A stretch of 64,000 nt of DNA from Planctomycetes bacterium MalM25 (lineage in GTDB: Bacteria; Planctomycetota; Planctomycetia; Pirellulales; Lacipirellulaceae). The notes under the pieces were generated by a model, which was given only the letters and a program-made list of their open reading frames with translations, was not told the origin of the DNA and did no database searches. The translations under genes were made by a program, and so were the position numbers. This document shows, in pieces, positions 26,203-36,047 of this stretch. The stretch is taken from positions 2,007,001 through 2,071,000 of the forward strand of contig CP036424.1 in assembly GCA_007745835.1 (NCBI GenBank). The letters are read 5' to 3'. How positions within the stretch are numbered: position 1 is the first letter of the stretch; every line of letters starts with the position of its first letter.

Positions 26203-27681
26203 TTAATCGGCGTTCTTGGCTGCTGGCGTATTCTTCAGGCGCGCGCGTAGCCGTTGTGAGAGCGAAGCGACAAGGGCCTCTTTCTCGGTGTCTTCCGCGA
26301 GGTTGCGATCGTGGATCACGCCTTGCCGGAGATCGTAAAGTTCCCGTGCAACGAGGCGATTGGACTCCGAGAGAATCCATTCCGTGTAGCGCCAGCGGTC
26401 GGTGCGTAGGCTGTACCCCATCTTGGAGCCGCGTGGGTACTGACTCAGTGCATCGGAGCGAGTGGCCTGAGTCGCGTCCTGCAAGACCGGCAAGAGGCTC
26501 ACGCCTTCGCAGGAGTCAGGAACGCTCCCTTCGGTCAGCATTGCTAGGGTGGGGAAGAGATCCACCATCTCGGCCAGAGCTCGGGTCCGAACCCCCGCGC
26601 TAAGATTCGGGGCCGAGATGATCAGGGGGACGTGAGTGTCCAACTCAAGATTGGTGTGCTTGCACCACAGGCCGTAGTCTCCGAGCTTGTAGCCGTGATC
26701 ACCCCAGAGGACGACGGTCGTTTTGTCTCGCAGCCCTTGGCGATCGAGTTCAGTCAGCACCCTGCCCACTTGCGCGTCCGCGTAGCTGACGCAGGCGGCG
26801 TACCCGTGCTTCAGTTCGGCCGTCTGCTCGTCGTTCAAGGGGCCATCCTTCGGAATGTCGGTGTAGCTGCGCAGCTCGCCCCAATTCGTGAAGGCGAGGG
26901 AAGGCGCGCCATCGGGAAGCGCTCGCTCGGGAACCTCGAATTGCTCACGATCGTAGAGATCCCAGTACCGTTTCGGGGCGGCGAACGGCAGGTGTGGCTT
27001 CGCGAGGCCGACGCACATGAAGAACGGCTCATCGCCGGCTCGCTTCAGGGCTTCGACGGCCTGGTTAACGACCGCGCCGTCTCGGTAGGCGCCGTCATCG
27101 ACATCGACCGACTCGACCGCCGGGCCTTTGGTGGCTTGCGACAGGGCAAGTCTTGTAAGCTTATTCTTCTTAGCGATTACGCGACGTTCAGCTATGGATC
27201 CTAAGGTTGTCGGGTCAGCGTACCGATCACCCGGGACGTCTGGCAGATTTGACCAATAGCGGCGATCATCGTTGTGGTGGTGGTAAACCTTCCCGAACGA
27301 CGACGTGTTGTAACCCCTCTCATAAAAGTATCGCGGTAAGCTCATCGCGTCCGGGACCGTACGCCGCAGAGGAGACCATAAGTCATAGATGCCCAGCGAA
27401 TCTGGATACTGTCCCGCCATCATGCTGGCGCGGGACGGGGCGCAGATCGCTTGCTGGCAGTAGGCCCGCTCGAAGAGCACGCCGCGCGACGCTAACGCGT
27501 CGATGTGCGGGCTGTGGATGTACGAAGCGCCGTAGCACGCCAGCTCAGGCCTGAGGTCGTCGATACACAACACCAGCACATTCGGGCGCTCCTCTTTTGC
27601 AGCAGCCTGCGTGGCCAACACCATGGAAAGCAGTGCTAAAGCAAGCCATACAAGGGCACGCAAGTCGTTGATGATTATCAT
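26203..27681 (-). CDS. S1 family sulfatase (iduronate-2-sulfatase-like)
   Basis: A 492-residue sulfatase with a signal peptide (about 1-28). The metal ligands DD are at residues 41-42 (CIDDLRPELACYG) and the canonical formylglycine motif is CAPSR with Cys80. LWGDHGYKLGDYGLWCKHTN supplies the later conserved ligands, and the overall sequence is close to the iduronate-2-sulfatase branch. It should desulfate a glycan outside the cytoplasm. It is the first gene of a three-gene minus-strand unit with the GH10-like and GH78-fusion genes, with gaps of 63 and 13 bases. Confidence 0.93.
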   Translation of the reverse strand: MIIINDLRALVWLALALLSMVLATQAAAKEERPNVLVLCIDDLRPELACYGASYIHSPHIDALASRGVLFERAYCQQAICAPSRASMMAGQYPDSLGIYDLWSPLRRTVPDAMSLPRYFYERGYNTSSFGKVYHHHNDDRRYWSNLPDVPGDRYADPTTLGSIAERRVIAKKNKLTRLALSQATKGPAVESVDVDDGAYRDGAVVNQAVEALKRAGDEPFFMCVGLAKPHLPFAAPKRYWDLYDREQFEVPERALPDGAPSLAFTNWGELRSYTDIPKDGPLNDEQTAELKHGYAACVSYADAQVGRVLTELDRQGLRDKTTVVLWGDHGYKLGDYGLWCKHTNLELDTHVPLIISAPNLSAGVRTRALAEMVDLFPTLAMLTEGSVPDSCEGVSLLPVLQDATQATRSDALSQYPRGSKMGYSLRTDRWRYTEWILSESNRLVARELYDLRQGVIHDRNLAEDTEKEALVASLSQRLRARLKNTPAAKNAD

Positions 27682-27725
27682 AAATCAGCTGTCGGTATCA
27701 AACAAAATTTCCTCGTCAGTCCTAA

Positions 27726-28265
27726 CTACTCTGACACAGAGGCCTCTTCTTCGATCTGCAAATCGGTCTTTGCATCAGTCGAAGAAACTTTACCTTTCAA
27801 CAGGGCCTGATACTTGGCGTCGTCTGTAACTTCAAGGATCTTGCGGTTGGACAGCATGACCAGTCGGACGTTGTCTTTGCCGGTACGCTCAAACACTAAG
27901 GGTTCTCTCGACCGCTCTAGGTCAGGATTTATAAAGACCCCCCATCGTACATGGAACTCTTCGGAATCATTCTCACTCACAAAGCAGTCCTCAACATTCG
28001 CCAGATCGATCTCCATTAGCTCTAGGTTCCTAGCGATGCGATCGTCGCTGATCAAGAAATCTAGCAGCTCTTCCTTCGACTTAGGCCCCAGATAGCCGTG
28101 CCTGGAAGCGTACAGCTGGTAGACGCTAGCGACCTGCTTGATGTTGGAGTCGTTGGAAGCCTGCACGAATCTGACGCTGTCGGAGGCACCGCACCCGAAG
28201 AGAGGCACGAGTAGCGCGACAGGAATGAGTAGGCGCCAAGACTTCAGAGCAGTGTTCGTAACCAT
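27726..28265 (-). CDS. Lipoprotein of unknown function
   Basis: About 179 residues from the ATG at 28265; an upstream alternative start would give a non-signal-like leader. The N-terminal hydrophobic segment ends in LFGCG, a lipobox, so the protein is probably membrane-anchored. The mature sequence is acidic and has no motif I recognise; its C-terminus is rich in Glu and Asp. It lies downstream of a DUF1559 gene on the same strand with about 90 bases between, a common pairing in planctomycetes. The family is not identified. Confidence 0.75.
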   Translation of the reverse strand: MVTNTALKSWRLLIPVALLVPLFGCGASDSVRFVQASNDSNIKQVASVYQLYASRHGYLGPKSKEELLDFLISDDRIARNLELMEIDLANVEDCFVSENDSEEFHVRWGVFINPDLERSREPLVFERTGKDNVRLVMLSNRKILEVTDDAKYQALLKGKVSSTDAKTDLQIEEEASVSE

Positions 28266-28353
28266 TCGTCTTGTGTGAGTTAAGATTTGCACGGGAGATG
28301 CATGGCTCGATGACCATGGTCTGTGGTTTACACCACAAGACCTGTATCCTCTC

Positions 28354-29397
28354 CTAGCTGCCGTCCGCGTCGATGGCCAAGCCATCAGCGCGATGCAATA
28401 GGGCATAGTACGGCAAAGGCTCTATATCCATGCTGATGGTCCGGACTGATCCATCCGCGAATACGCTGTTAAGGATTCCGGGATGCGCTGAACCGAAGCT
28501 CTGGTTGTGCGAGAATTTCTTGTAATTGGACGAAGTGGTGGTAGTGCTGTCCGGGTAGGGACCGCCACGACCAAGTCGCACGGTTGCAAACCCGCCTGCG
28601 TAAATGCCGCCTCTCTCAGTCGGGTTCTCTGGGGCCGTATAAAGATCCGCTGGCATAGCCTTCTCGGCGAACATCACGGTCTTTGATGCGCCGTCGGTAA
28701 TTTTTGAGAATCCCACTTTAGTGTACTTGCTGAGCTGGTCAGCAGATTCGGAGGTTCGCAAAAAACCGCCTCTGCCGATGACTCCTTGGCTTATGAACTC
28801 CTCAATGTCCTCTTCTTCGTTGCGACTTCCACGAACTGGATCTATGAAGGGGACGGTGGCGTCAACGTCGGATGCGTTCGTCACCCTGTTTCCGAAGTAG
28901 TAGTCCATTGCAAAAGCCGCGTAATCACCGTAGAACGCTTCGTCCCCAACGAAATCAACAATGATTCTAGGTCCGCGTGTCGGGCATGACAGACTAACGA
29001 CTTGACGTCCGAGTAGCTCGGGCGTTAATCCAATTGTGGACCGCAGATCGTAGAGGGCATTCTCTTCAAGGAAGGGCATGAGCTGATAGCACCAAGAGAG
29101 GTTTTCAATCGCGGCTTTGGATTGAACGTTTGGCTCGCCACTAGGCCCTGTCAGACCTGCTCCATAGCCATTCAAGGCAAGTCCCCATGTTGGAAAACGC
29201 CCGTTGGTTGACTCGTAGTTCAGTGCTCCAATGCCTAGCTGCTTGAGGTTGTTGGTGCATTGTGTTCGGCGAGCCGCCTCCCTCGCCGCTTGTACTGCTG
29301 GTAGCAGCAGGGCAACCAGAATGCCAATGATGGCAATAACCACAAGCAGTTCAACTAGCGTGAACGCCTCACGGCTCTTTGGATCTGTCGCCTTCAT
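28354..29397 (-). CDS. DUF1559 protein with type IV pilin-like N-terminus
   Basis: A 347-residue protein. The prepilin motif [11 protein letters not shown] and the [10 protein letters not shown] segment match the first DUF1559 protein in this window almost exactly at the N-terminus, while the bodies differ. The C-terminal block [12 protein letters not shown] is conserved. The start has AGGAG seven bases upstream. It should be an envelope-displayed pseudopilin-like protein. Whether it is linked to polysaccharide capture at this locus is unknown. Confidence 0.92.
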   Translation of the reverse strand: MKATDPKSREAFTLVELLVVIAIIGILVALLLPAVQAAREAARRTQCTNNLKQLGIGALNYESTNGRFPTWGLALNGYGAGLTGPSGEPNVQSKAAIENLSWCYQLMPFLEENALYDLRSTIGLTPELLGRQVVSLSCPTRGPRIIVDFVGDEAFYGDYAAFAMDYYFGNRVTNASDVDATVPFIDPVRGSRNEEEDIEEFISQGVIGRGGFLRTSESADQLSKYTKVGFSKITDGASKTVMFAEKAMPADLYTAPENPTERGGIYAGGFATVRLGRGGPYPDSTTTTSSNYKKFSHNQSFGSAHPGILNSVFADGSVRTISMDIEPLPYYALLHRADGLAIDADGS

Positions 29398-29474
29398 AAA
29401 CTTCTCCTAGGGTAGCTGTGTGCCGCGATGCGTGTGACGATGGCTAGTGATTTGATGACGGGTAATAAGTTCAA

Positions 29475-31244
29475 TCAAAAGTCGAACGCATAGCCCACGC
29501 GTGACAGTGCGTAGCGAGGTGAGCATGCGCACGTGGACAGAATGAGAAGCAGCTGACCTAAGCTGCTGACCTCTGGTACGGTGGTAGAGCTGACTGAACC
29601 GAAGTTACCGAAGCCTGCATGCCAGAGTGCATAATCGCCTTGGTCAACGGTGCCTGATCCGTCACCGGTTCCAGGGGCCAGCGAGGATTCATCGGCCCCC
29701 AGGTGGTCCCTCCAGACGGTGTAGTCGGCCGCGTTGACGATCCCATCACCGTTGAAGTCACCGCCCACAGCAAGGAACAAGCCGGTCACGCCCACGTTGT
29801 CGACCCACAGATCGTGACCTCCCGATCCATCCCCCTCTCCGCCCGAGAAGGCCAGCAAGAAATCGACCGTTCCGCCGGCTTCGAGGGTGTTGTCGGCGAG
29901 CCCCAGCAAGGAGTGGCTGATATCGTCATGGGCGCTGTTGTCCCAGGCTCCGGCGACGTGGCTGATTTCTTGTTCTTGAGAGGTGTAGAGAACTCCGTTG
30001 GTAAGGTCTCCTGATACCACGCTCAGCTCATATGTTCTTGCCGCTTTCGGGCGGAAGGCGTAGGCGTCGAAGTGGAAGCCGTCGAGGTCGATATCGGTTG
30101 TCCCGTTGTTGGTTAGGGTGAACGTAATCGTGCCGGCGGTGGTGGCGTTGGAGAGCTCGAGGTTCTGGTTATTCGTGTCCGCAACAGACGTGTCGGCCGA
30201 TGGCGAGACGGCGTGCGAGCCCCAGTCGCCGTCAACGCTGGCGCCCCGTTCGTCCGTCGTGTGCCAGTTGATGCCTTCGGAGGTGGTGACCGCGGAACCT
30301 GAAACCCCCGCCGTGGCGTACGACGCCGAAGGGCTCGAACCGCTGTTCCAGGTGTCCCAGCCGGCTAGCAATGAGCCGTAGGCAGGGTCTGGTTCTGTAG
30401 GAAACTCTATGTTGGGATCGACTGAAGCATGGCTAACGAAAATCATCGCTTCCTCAAGCACCTCTTTCGCCCCAACGTAGATTCCCCACCGAAACCGCGT
30501 GTCGGAATTATCTCCAGGATCCGAATTGCGGGTGTATTGCCCTGTCGTGAATGGCTGTGGCTGGTCGCCAAAGTACACTTCGTAGTCGAGCCCGTTGTCG
30601 CGGATTCGGATGTCAAACGGCTGGCCAATAGCGTTCTCGACAAGCGTTTGAGTCTTTGCCTGTCCAGGCAGTGGGCGCCTATGAGTTACTGAAACCCTGC
30701 CATCCTGGTTCATGTTGAGGTGGACCGACCAGGCTTCGTCGTCCTGATCTTTCGCCTGAAAGATTGCAGCGTTGATCGGCTTGATAATAGTGTATCGTGC
30801 AACCCAGTCATGCCACACTCCATCGCTAACGTTCCAGCCAGTGCTGGCGTCAAAGGCTTCGACTCGGGCAGCCAGCGGTCGATCGTTGCGAACGTTTTCT
30901 TCGCCGGGAAACAACCGGAAGACTTGTGTGGCACCGTCTGTTTGATACCAGCGGCTCCAATTGTCGAAACTGCTTTCAGGGAGCGTGCTGTTGGCGAGTG
31001 TGTGAAGACGCAACCCGTCGTCAATGCCTAGTGCTCCGTTAAGGCCCCCTTCGACAGCCGCGTTATTCACATCGATGATCGTCCCGCTGTATCCGTTTGT
31101 GATGTCGTTACGGATGTCATCAAAGGGCGGATTGACACCCGGCCCCTCGGTGTAGAGCGACACCTGCCCGTAAGCCGAAGGGATACAGCATGCAATTGCA
31201 AGCAAGGCCGTGCTGGAAAGTTCTGATGATCTCACAGGTTGCAT
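29475..31244 (-). CDS. Exported jelly-roll protein with dockerin-like module
   Basis: About 589 residues from the ATG at 31244; the signal peptide is SSTALLAIACCIPSAYG. Residues of about 20-320 form a beta-rich domain with a Trp-containing core (WHDWVARYTIIKPINAAIFQ, then AWSVHLNMNQDG), reminiscent of jelly-roll polysaccharide lyases such as heparin-lyase-like or alginate-lyase-like families; this assignment is tentative. The C-terminal third is the duplicated segment shared with the next gene, which ends in the dockerin-like calcium motif GDFNGDGIVNAADYTVWRD and its partner. The tail lacks a clear PEP-CTERM Arg cluster but has a short hydrophobic stretch after VPEVSS. Confidence 0.75.
   Translation of the reverse strand: MQPVRSSELSSTALLAIACCIPSAYGQVSLYTEGPGVNPPFDDIRNDITNGYSGTIIDVNNAAVEGGLNGALGIDDGLRLHTLANSTLPESSFDNWSRWYQTDGATQVFRLFPGEENVRNDRPLAARVEAFDASTGWNVSDGVWHDWVARYTIIKPINAAIFQAKDQDDEAWSVHLNMNQDGRVSVTHRRPLPGQAKTQTLVENAIGQPFDIRIRDNGLDYEVYFGDQPQPFTTGQYTRNSDPGDNSDTRFRWGIYVGAKEVLEEAMIFVSHASVDPNIEFPTEPDPAYGSLLAGWDTWNSGSSPSASYATAGVSGSAVTTSEGINWHTTDERGASVDGDWGSHAVSPSADTSVADTNNQNLELSNATTAGTITFTLTNNGTTDIDLDGFHFDAYAFRPKAARTYELSVVSGDLTNGVLYTSQEQEISHVAGAWDNSAHDDISHSLLGLADNTLEAGGTVDFLLAFSGGEGDGSGGHDLWVDNVGVTGLFLAVGGDFNGDGIVNAADYTVWRDHLGADESSLAPGTGDGSGTVDQGDYALWHAGFGNFGSVSSTTVPEVSSLGQLLLILSTCACSPRYALSRVGYAFDF
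29622..30386. repeat. 765-bp direct repeat, copy 1
   Basis: Matches 31442-32206 over 765 bases at an offset of 1820. One difference was found: T at 30099 versus C at 31919, which does not change the encoded Thr. The segment encodes a beta-rich domain plus the dockerin-like motif in the same frame in both genes. Confidence 0.93.
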
Positions 31245-33622
31245 ACCCTGTTTGATGGTTGCGTTGGTTCTACTGGCGTATCTGATTCTTGCTGCAGGCT
31301 TAGGGATGTGGAGCCGTGAATATTCCTGCGCCGGCTTGTCGCGAGCATTAGCGTCAGGCCGCAGAAGCAAAGTGACGTCGGTTCGGGGATTGTTGAAAAG
31401 CTTAGCGGTGTGATGCTGTTCGCTCCCCCAAAATACGCCGTCCAGAGTGCATAATCGCCTTGGTCAACGGTGCCTGATCCGTCACCGGTTCCAGGGGCCA
31501 GCGAGGATTCATCGGCCCCCAGGTGGTCCCTCCAGACGGTGTAGTCGGCCGCGTTGACGATCCCATCACCGTTGAAGTCACCGCCCACAGCAAGGAACAA
31601 GCCGGTCACGCCCACGTTGTCGACCCACAGATCGTGACCTCCCGATCCATCCCCCTCTCCGCCCGAGAAGGCCAGCAAGAAATCGACCGTTCCGCCGGCT
31701 TCGAGGGTGTTGTCGGCGAGCCCCAGCAAGGAGTGGCTGATATCGTCATGGGCGCTGTTGTCCCAGGCTCCGGCGACGTGGCTGATTTCTTGTTCTTGAG
31801 AGGTGTAGAGAACTCCGTTGGTAAGGTCTCCTGATACCACGCTCAGCTCATATGTTCTTGCCGCTTTCGGGCGGAAGGCGTAGGCGTCGAAGTGGAAGCC
31901 GTCGAGGTCGATATCGGTCGTCCCGTTGTTGGTTAGGGTGAACGTAATCGTGCCGGCGGTGGTGGCGTTGGAGAGCTCGAGGTTCTGGTTATTCGTGTCC
32001 GCAACAGACGTGTCGGCCGATGGCGAGACGGCGTGCGAGCCCCAGTCGCCGTCAACGCTGGCGCCCCGTTCGTCCGTCGTGTGCCAGTTGATGCCTTCGG
32101 AGGTGGTGACCGCGGAACCTGAAACCCCCGCCGTGGCGTACGACGCCGAAGGGCTCGAACCGCTGTTCCAGGTGTCCCAGCCGGCTAGCAATGAGCCGTA
32201 GGCAGGCGGCTCGGCGAGCTCAAAGCCCGAAAGAACGCTGATCGATAGCGGGGGGAGTGAGATAGAGCCAGGGGTCGATGCGACAAGGTTCAGCCCACTG
32301 TCGCCGAGATCGAACGTTGGGAAATCGTTTACGTCACTGAACTGCAGTGCCTCATGGACATAGGTGCCGTTGTAGATGGCGCTGTCGATGTTGACGTCGA
32401 ATGGAGCACTAACCGGCGACTTGTTTACCGCGTACACCACAAGCTCACCATCTCGATAGGCCGCCTGCGCCGACGCGGCGTCGAGGCCCGGAACGATCTG
32501 GCTGGAAGTCACCTGCCCCGAAACCAACTGGCTGTCAAAGAAGACATTTCGCAGAATGTCGTACGCCGCGCCGCGTGTGGTTTTCACGTGCTTGGGGTTT
32601 GCGGACTTGTCGTACACGATCATCGGATCATGATTGTGGATCTGAAAATACTCGGACGAGTCGAATAGATCAGGGCGATCGATCAGCCCCAAGTACGTGT
32701 CCGATAGCCCTAGAACGCTGATGGCGTTGCTGCCGCCGTCGATGCTCCACTCTGAGAGCCAGATCGGCTTGCCCGGGAATTGGGTTCGGATGTCCTCGGC
32801 GGTCTGAATCATCTGAGTGCGAGCGTCAAGGACTTCCTGCAATCCGGCAGTCGAGTCTCCAGGGCGGATGTACTTGTGCAGTGTTACCGCGTCGTAGTAG
32901 GTCTGATCGGCCGCCATGGCGGCGTTCCACGGCCCGTGGACGGAACCCCCGGTTCTCCAAGTCACTGGTACCGAGACCTGGATGCTCGGGTCTTCCGCTT
33001 TCAGGGCCACCGAATGCGCCTGGGCCACACCCACGTAGAGCTCTGGGGTCGCAACGGCGTTGCTGCGTTGAGAGCGCCAGAAAGTCTCATTGCCCAGTTC
33101 GATTCGATTGACGTCGAAGCCTTTCGCGGTCCGGTCTTGAAGCCGGGCGACCCCTTTCTCCGGACTGTCGTAGTTGATGTTCCAGGTGTGGAGCACATCG
33201 AATCCGAGATTGTCGTGGAGCGTCTTGAACCCTTCAAATCCATATCTTAGCTGGGGTACATTCTCGACAGCCCCTCGATAGATTGTTTCGTAGTCGTCGT
33301 AGATTCGGCGACCATCGACCTCCCAGTCGTAGTAGTTCGCCCACACGCCGTGTGGGAATCTTAGTGATGGTGGAGACCAGCCGGTGATCAGCGCTTGGCC
33401 GTCTGAGTCGTCGTATCCATCGAGCCCGTACTGGTTTTCAGGGAAGTTGGTGTTGAGCCCTAGCAGCTTGTTGTTGAACGGGACTGCGTCGCTGCTGATG
33501 ATGTGGATCGCGGCGCTTTGCGAGCCGACGTTCTCGTAGGGATAGTCGATCGCGGTAGCAGTTGTCGCAAGATAAAGGTAACCGAGTGCAGCCAAGGGCT
33601 GGCGGCAAGAGCTGGTTTGCAT
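31232..33622 (-). CDS. Clan GH-A glycoside hydrolase (arabinofuranosidase-like) with dockerin-like and PEP-CTERM ends
   Basis: About 796 residues from the ATG at 33622. After a signal peptide (about 1-24), a TIM barrel shows the clan GH-A catalytic pair: acid/base Glu179 in IELGNE and nucleophile Glu291 in IWLSEW. The sequence style recalls GH51, GH39 or GH79 enzymes acting on arabinose, xylose or uronic acid residues. A beta-sandwich and then the 765-bp duplicated module follow. A tail starts with IPEPTSL, a PEP-CTERM-like sorting signal followed by a hydrophobic stretch and Arg residues. The gene end overlaps the start of the next by 13 bases. Confidence 0.82.
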   Translation of the reverse strand: MQTSSCRQPLAALGYLYLATTATAIDYPYENVGSQSAAIHIISSDAVPFNNKLLGLNTNFPENQYGLDGYDDSDGQALITGWSPPSLRFPHGVWANYYDWEVDGRRIYDDYETIYRGAVENVPQLRYGFEGFKTLHDNLGFDVLHTWNINYDSPEKGVARLQDRTAKGFDVNRIELGNETFWRSQRSNAVATPELYVGVAQAHSVALKAEDPSIQVSVPVTWRTGGSVHGPWNAAMAADQTYYDAVTLHKYIRPGDSTAGLQEVLDARTQMIQTAEDIRTQFPGKPIWLSEWSIDGGSNAISVLGLSDTYLGLIDRPDLFDSSEYFQIHNHDPMIVYDKSANPKHVKTTRGAAYDILRNVFFDSQLVSGQVTSSQIVPGLDAASAQAAYRDGELVVYAVNKSPVSAPFDVNIDSAIYNGTYVHEALQFSDVNDFPTFDLGDSGLNLVASTPGSISLPPLSISVLSGFELAEPPAYGSLLAGWDTWNSGSSPSASYATAGVSGSAVTTSEGINWHTTDERGASVDGDWGSHAVSPSADTSVADTNNQNLELSNATTAGTITFTLTNNGTTDIDLDGFHFDAYAFRPKAARTYELSVVSGDLTNGVLYTSQEQEISHVAGAWDNSAHDDISHSLLGLADNTLEAGGTVDFLLAFSGGEGDGSGGHDLWVDNVGVTGLFLAVGGDFNGDGIVNAADYTVWRDHLGADESSLAPGTGDGSGTVDQGDYALWTAYFGGANSITPLSFSTIPEPTSLCFCGLTLMLATSRRRNIHGSTSLSLQQESDTPVEPTQPSNRVCNL
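31442..32206. repeat. 765-bp direct repeat, copy 2
   Basis: Near-identical partner of 29622-30386, located at the C-terminal end of the GH-A glycosidase gene. The repeat begins and ends abruptly: outside the boundary (CCAGAGTGC at one end, GGCAGG at the other) the two genes are unrelated. Confidence 0.93.
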
Positions 33623-33664
33623 CAACGCTTTCCCAAGCAACGGCAATTGTCCACGCATGTAAGA

Positions 33665-33695
33665 GACCCGGTGCGGCACCCTTCCGCACCGGGTC
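33665..33695 (-). terminator. Perfect 12-bp stem hairpin after a PEP-CTERM gene
   Basis: Arms 33665-33676 and 33684-33695 are perfectly complementary around a 7-base loop. It lies 28 bases beyond the stop of the minus-strand gene at 33723 and before the next start. No T-run follows, so it may be a Rho-assisted terminator or an mRNA end-stabilising structure. Confidence 0.5.
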
Positions 33696-33722
33696 ATAGA
33701 TTGAATACGAGCGCGACGCGGC

Positions 33723-34367
33723 TCAGTCTCGGCAACGGCTACGTGTTACTAGCGACACGAATGCGAGGCCAGCGATCGCCAAGGACGCCGGCTCGGGAAT
33801 CGCGGGCACGCCGCTGAGTCGGACGTAGTCGAGCTCGTAGTTCGCGCTCCGGAGGGTCGTAATCGGGTCAATCCGTATCTGCGTGATGTCGTTAGCGGCA
33901 TTGCCCGAAATATCGAGCGTTGCGGTGTACCAGAACTCTTGGTCCCCGGGCGTTTCTTCGACGAATCCGCTACCGTTGATCGAGATAGCGGCTGCGTTGA
34001 TCCCTAAGTGCAACGAGCTGTCAGCACCCGCCAAGTCTCGCGGAGCCCCCTGATCATCGAGCTGGCGGAACCGGATATCGACCGCCGACCAGCTATCAAA
34101 ACCCGCTGGCAGCGAGAAATCCGGATTGTACAGGACGCGTAGATCGCCGGAGGTTGCCGGACCCAATGTCGTTGACGTGAGAACTCCCTCACCGCCCGAT
34201 GTTGTCACGGTGGTGAGACCGGTTGTGCCACCGTTGGCGCCGCCATTGTGTTGCCAACCCTCTGTATCGCCAGGCGTATTGAACTCGAAGGAGAGGATGG
34301 GGGCCGCAGCGGCTAGGCTAGGCGCGAGCAACGCGGCTAGCGGGGCAATCAAAACTCGGAGATTCAT
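33723..34367 (-). CDS. PEP-CTERM sorted surface protein
   Basis: A 214-residue exported protein. A signal peptide (about 1-20, ending ALLAPSLAAAA) is followed by a beta-sandwich of about 160 residues with LSFEFNTPGDTEGWQHNG near its start, resembling carbohydrate-binding jelly-roll domains. The C-terminus is a PEP-CTERM signal: IPEPASLAIAGLAFVSLV then an Arg cluster. Such proteins are exported and processed by an exosortase. No catalytic motif was seen; it may bind glycan. Confidence 0.85.
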   Translation of the reverse strand: MNLRVLIAPLAALLAPSLAAAAPILSFEFNTPGDTEGWQHNGGANGGTTGLTTVTTSGGEGVLTSTTLGPATSGDLRVLYNPDFSLPAGFDSWSAVDIRFRQLDDQGAPRDLAGADSSLHLGINAAAISINGSGFVEETPGDQEFWYTATLDISGNAANDITQIRIDPITTLRSANYELDYVRLSGVPAIPEPASLAIAGLAFVSLVTRSRCRD

Positions 34368-34455
34368 TAGAACGATTCCTCAAACGTGGTGAAAAGGCAA
34401 TGGTGAGTACTGGCTTAGAATTCCTCTGCGTAACTGAACGGGTCAGCTGGGCAGC

Positions 34456-35598
34456 TCAGCGACGACGCCCCGAAGCGACACACCCCACGGCAGCGAGCAA
34501 GCCCATCAGGACCGAGGCGGGCTCGGGGATGGCTGCCGCTGTCGCCGTCGCCGTCGAGAACAAGCTGGTTCCGTAGTTCGCCGCCCAAAGGTCGTAGCCG
34601 GCCTGCGATGAATCGGGGCTGTTGCCATCTCGCCAGACCGTGTAATCCGCCGCGTCGACTATGCCATCGGCGTTGTAGTCGCCGTCCGGCGGGGTCGTGG
34701 CATCGTAAGAGATGTCCCCGAAGCCCCATCGTTCCGCCGGGGCGACGTTGTCCTGCGTCACGCCAGCGACGGCGATGAAGAGGAAGTCGTATCCGTCGCC
34801 CAGATCGAAGACCAAGCTATCGGATTGCCACTCATCGCTCGGCAGGAAGATGTCCGTATCGGGGTTATCAAGGTCGAACTGGCTTTGCTTGAAGAGCAAC
34901 TGTTCGACAACCGGCTCGGCGCCGCCCGAGTCCATGTCGCGATACTGACCCGACGCCACCGACGCCCCCGCGTTGGCGTCACCCGCCGACAACTGGAAGT
35001 CATCGTTCGCCCACGGGTCAATAAGCGCACCGGTGCTCTGAATACCGAAAATCCGAACCGCGATGTTCCCACCGGAGAAGTTTAAGTTCTCAGGAACATT
35101 GTCGACCGTGTTGGTGCTGTCGGTGTTTGGGGTTGGGTCGTTGTAGTAGAAGCTGAAGTCAAGCGTCTGCAGGCCGGTCGTGGTCTTCTCATCGAATACC
35201 ACATAGCCTAGGCCAGCGCCGCGTGTGTCAGCTACACCTGTCCCGGGGCTGTTTGTCACGAATTGGGCCGGAGCGCCGACCGCCATGCCTGCCGTGCCAG
35301 CACGGGCACTGCCGGCATCCACGGTCGCCATTCGTCGGTCAGCGGTTTTGAACAACGCCGCATCTCCCTGCTCGAGCACGTTCGGGTCGGCGCCAGATTG
35401 AACAATGCCGTTTCTGGTGGCATTAGCGGGGTTGTTGTTGAGCATCAAGTCATCGTTCAGACGCGCGCTGCTAAAGAAGTTGAGCGGCTGACTGCCGTCG
35501 TAGAGCGTCGTTTGAGCGGTGGTCGACGTGGTGGCCACGAAGAGCACGGCGAGAAGGAGCGGGGCTACGCATGCGTAACGGATCATTTGGCGTGGCAT
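34456..35598 (-). CDS. PEP-CTERM protein with dockerin-like motif
   Basis: A 380-residue exported protein with a signal peptide (about 1-29). A large beta-rich body is followed by a dockerin-like loop DGDYNADGIVDAADYTVWRDG (about 310-330) and then the tail IPEPASVLMGLLAAVGCVASG with three terminal Arg residues, a clear PEP-CTERM signal. The function of the body is not recognised. It shares the calcium-loop module with neighbouring surface proteins, suggesting they belong to one surface assembly. Confidence 0.85.
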   Translation of the reverse strand: MPRQMIRYACVAPLLLAVLFVATTSTTAQTTLYDGSQPLNFFSSARLNDDLMLNNNPANATRNGIVQSGADPNVLEQGDAALFKTADRRMATVDAGSARAGTAGMAVGAPAQFVTNSPGTGVADTRGAGLGYVVFDEKTTTGLQTLDFSFYYNDPTPNTDSTNTVDNVPENLNFSGGNIAVRIFGIQSTGALIDPWANDDFQLSAGDANAGASVASGQYRDMDSGGAEPVVEQLLFKQSQFDLDNPDTDIFLPSDEWQSDSLVFDLGDGYDFLFIAVAGVTQDNVAPAERWGFGDISYDATTPPDGDYNADGIVDAADYTVWRDGNSPDSSQAGYDLWAANYGTSLFSTATATAAAIPEPASVLMGLLAAVGCVASGRRR

Positions 35599-36047
35599 GG
35601 GGTGGTGTGAGCTAGAAGAGTCACAAGATGCGGGTGAGCGGCTCGCCCACCTACTGCTAGCGGCGAGCCTGTGGCAATCAGGTCAGCCCAATACGATAAG
35701 AAGCGAGGCGAAAAGCGAGGCGAAACAAGGATGAATCGCGGGAACTGCAGCAGGGGCACTCGCCAACTGCCTACGCAACAGCATCCAAATACGCAGGACT
35801 GGCCCCGGAGTGGACGTACTTTCCGAGAAAACCAGGGGGGAAAGGGCATAAACGCCGGACTTTTTTGCCTGATAGGAGGGCCAAATCGGCCGGCGAAGCA
35901 GGATTCTCAGCGTTTTCACCCTCGGCGTGCTTAGTCAGCCTTCAGGGCCCGGTTCTGCCCGCATTTGGTGGCGTGGGCAGGTTCGGCGATACTAAGCGGC
36001 AACCGGGAGGCTTATAGCATGCGTTGCCTCGAAACAGCACAGCAGCG
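35599..36047. other. Intergenic region, no gene seen
   Basis: About 450 bp between the sulfatase end at 36048 and the PEP-CTERM gene start. It should hold the promoter of the PEP-CTERM gene, but none was recognised with confidence. Short GCGAGGCGAAA direct repeats occur near 35703. Open frames here have no recognisable protein features. Confidence 0.5.
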
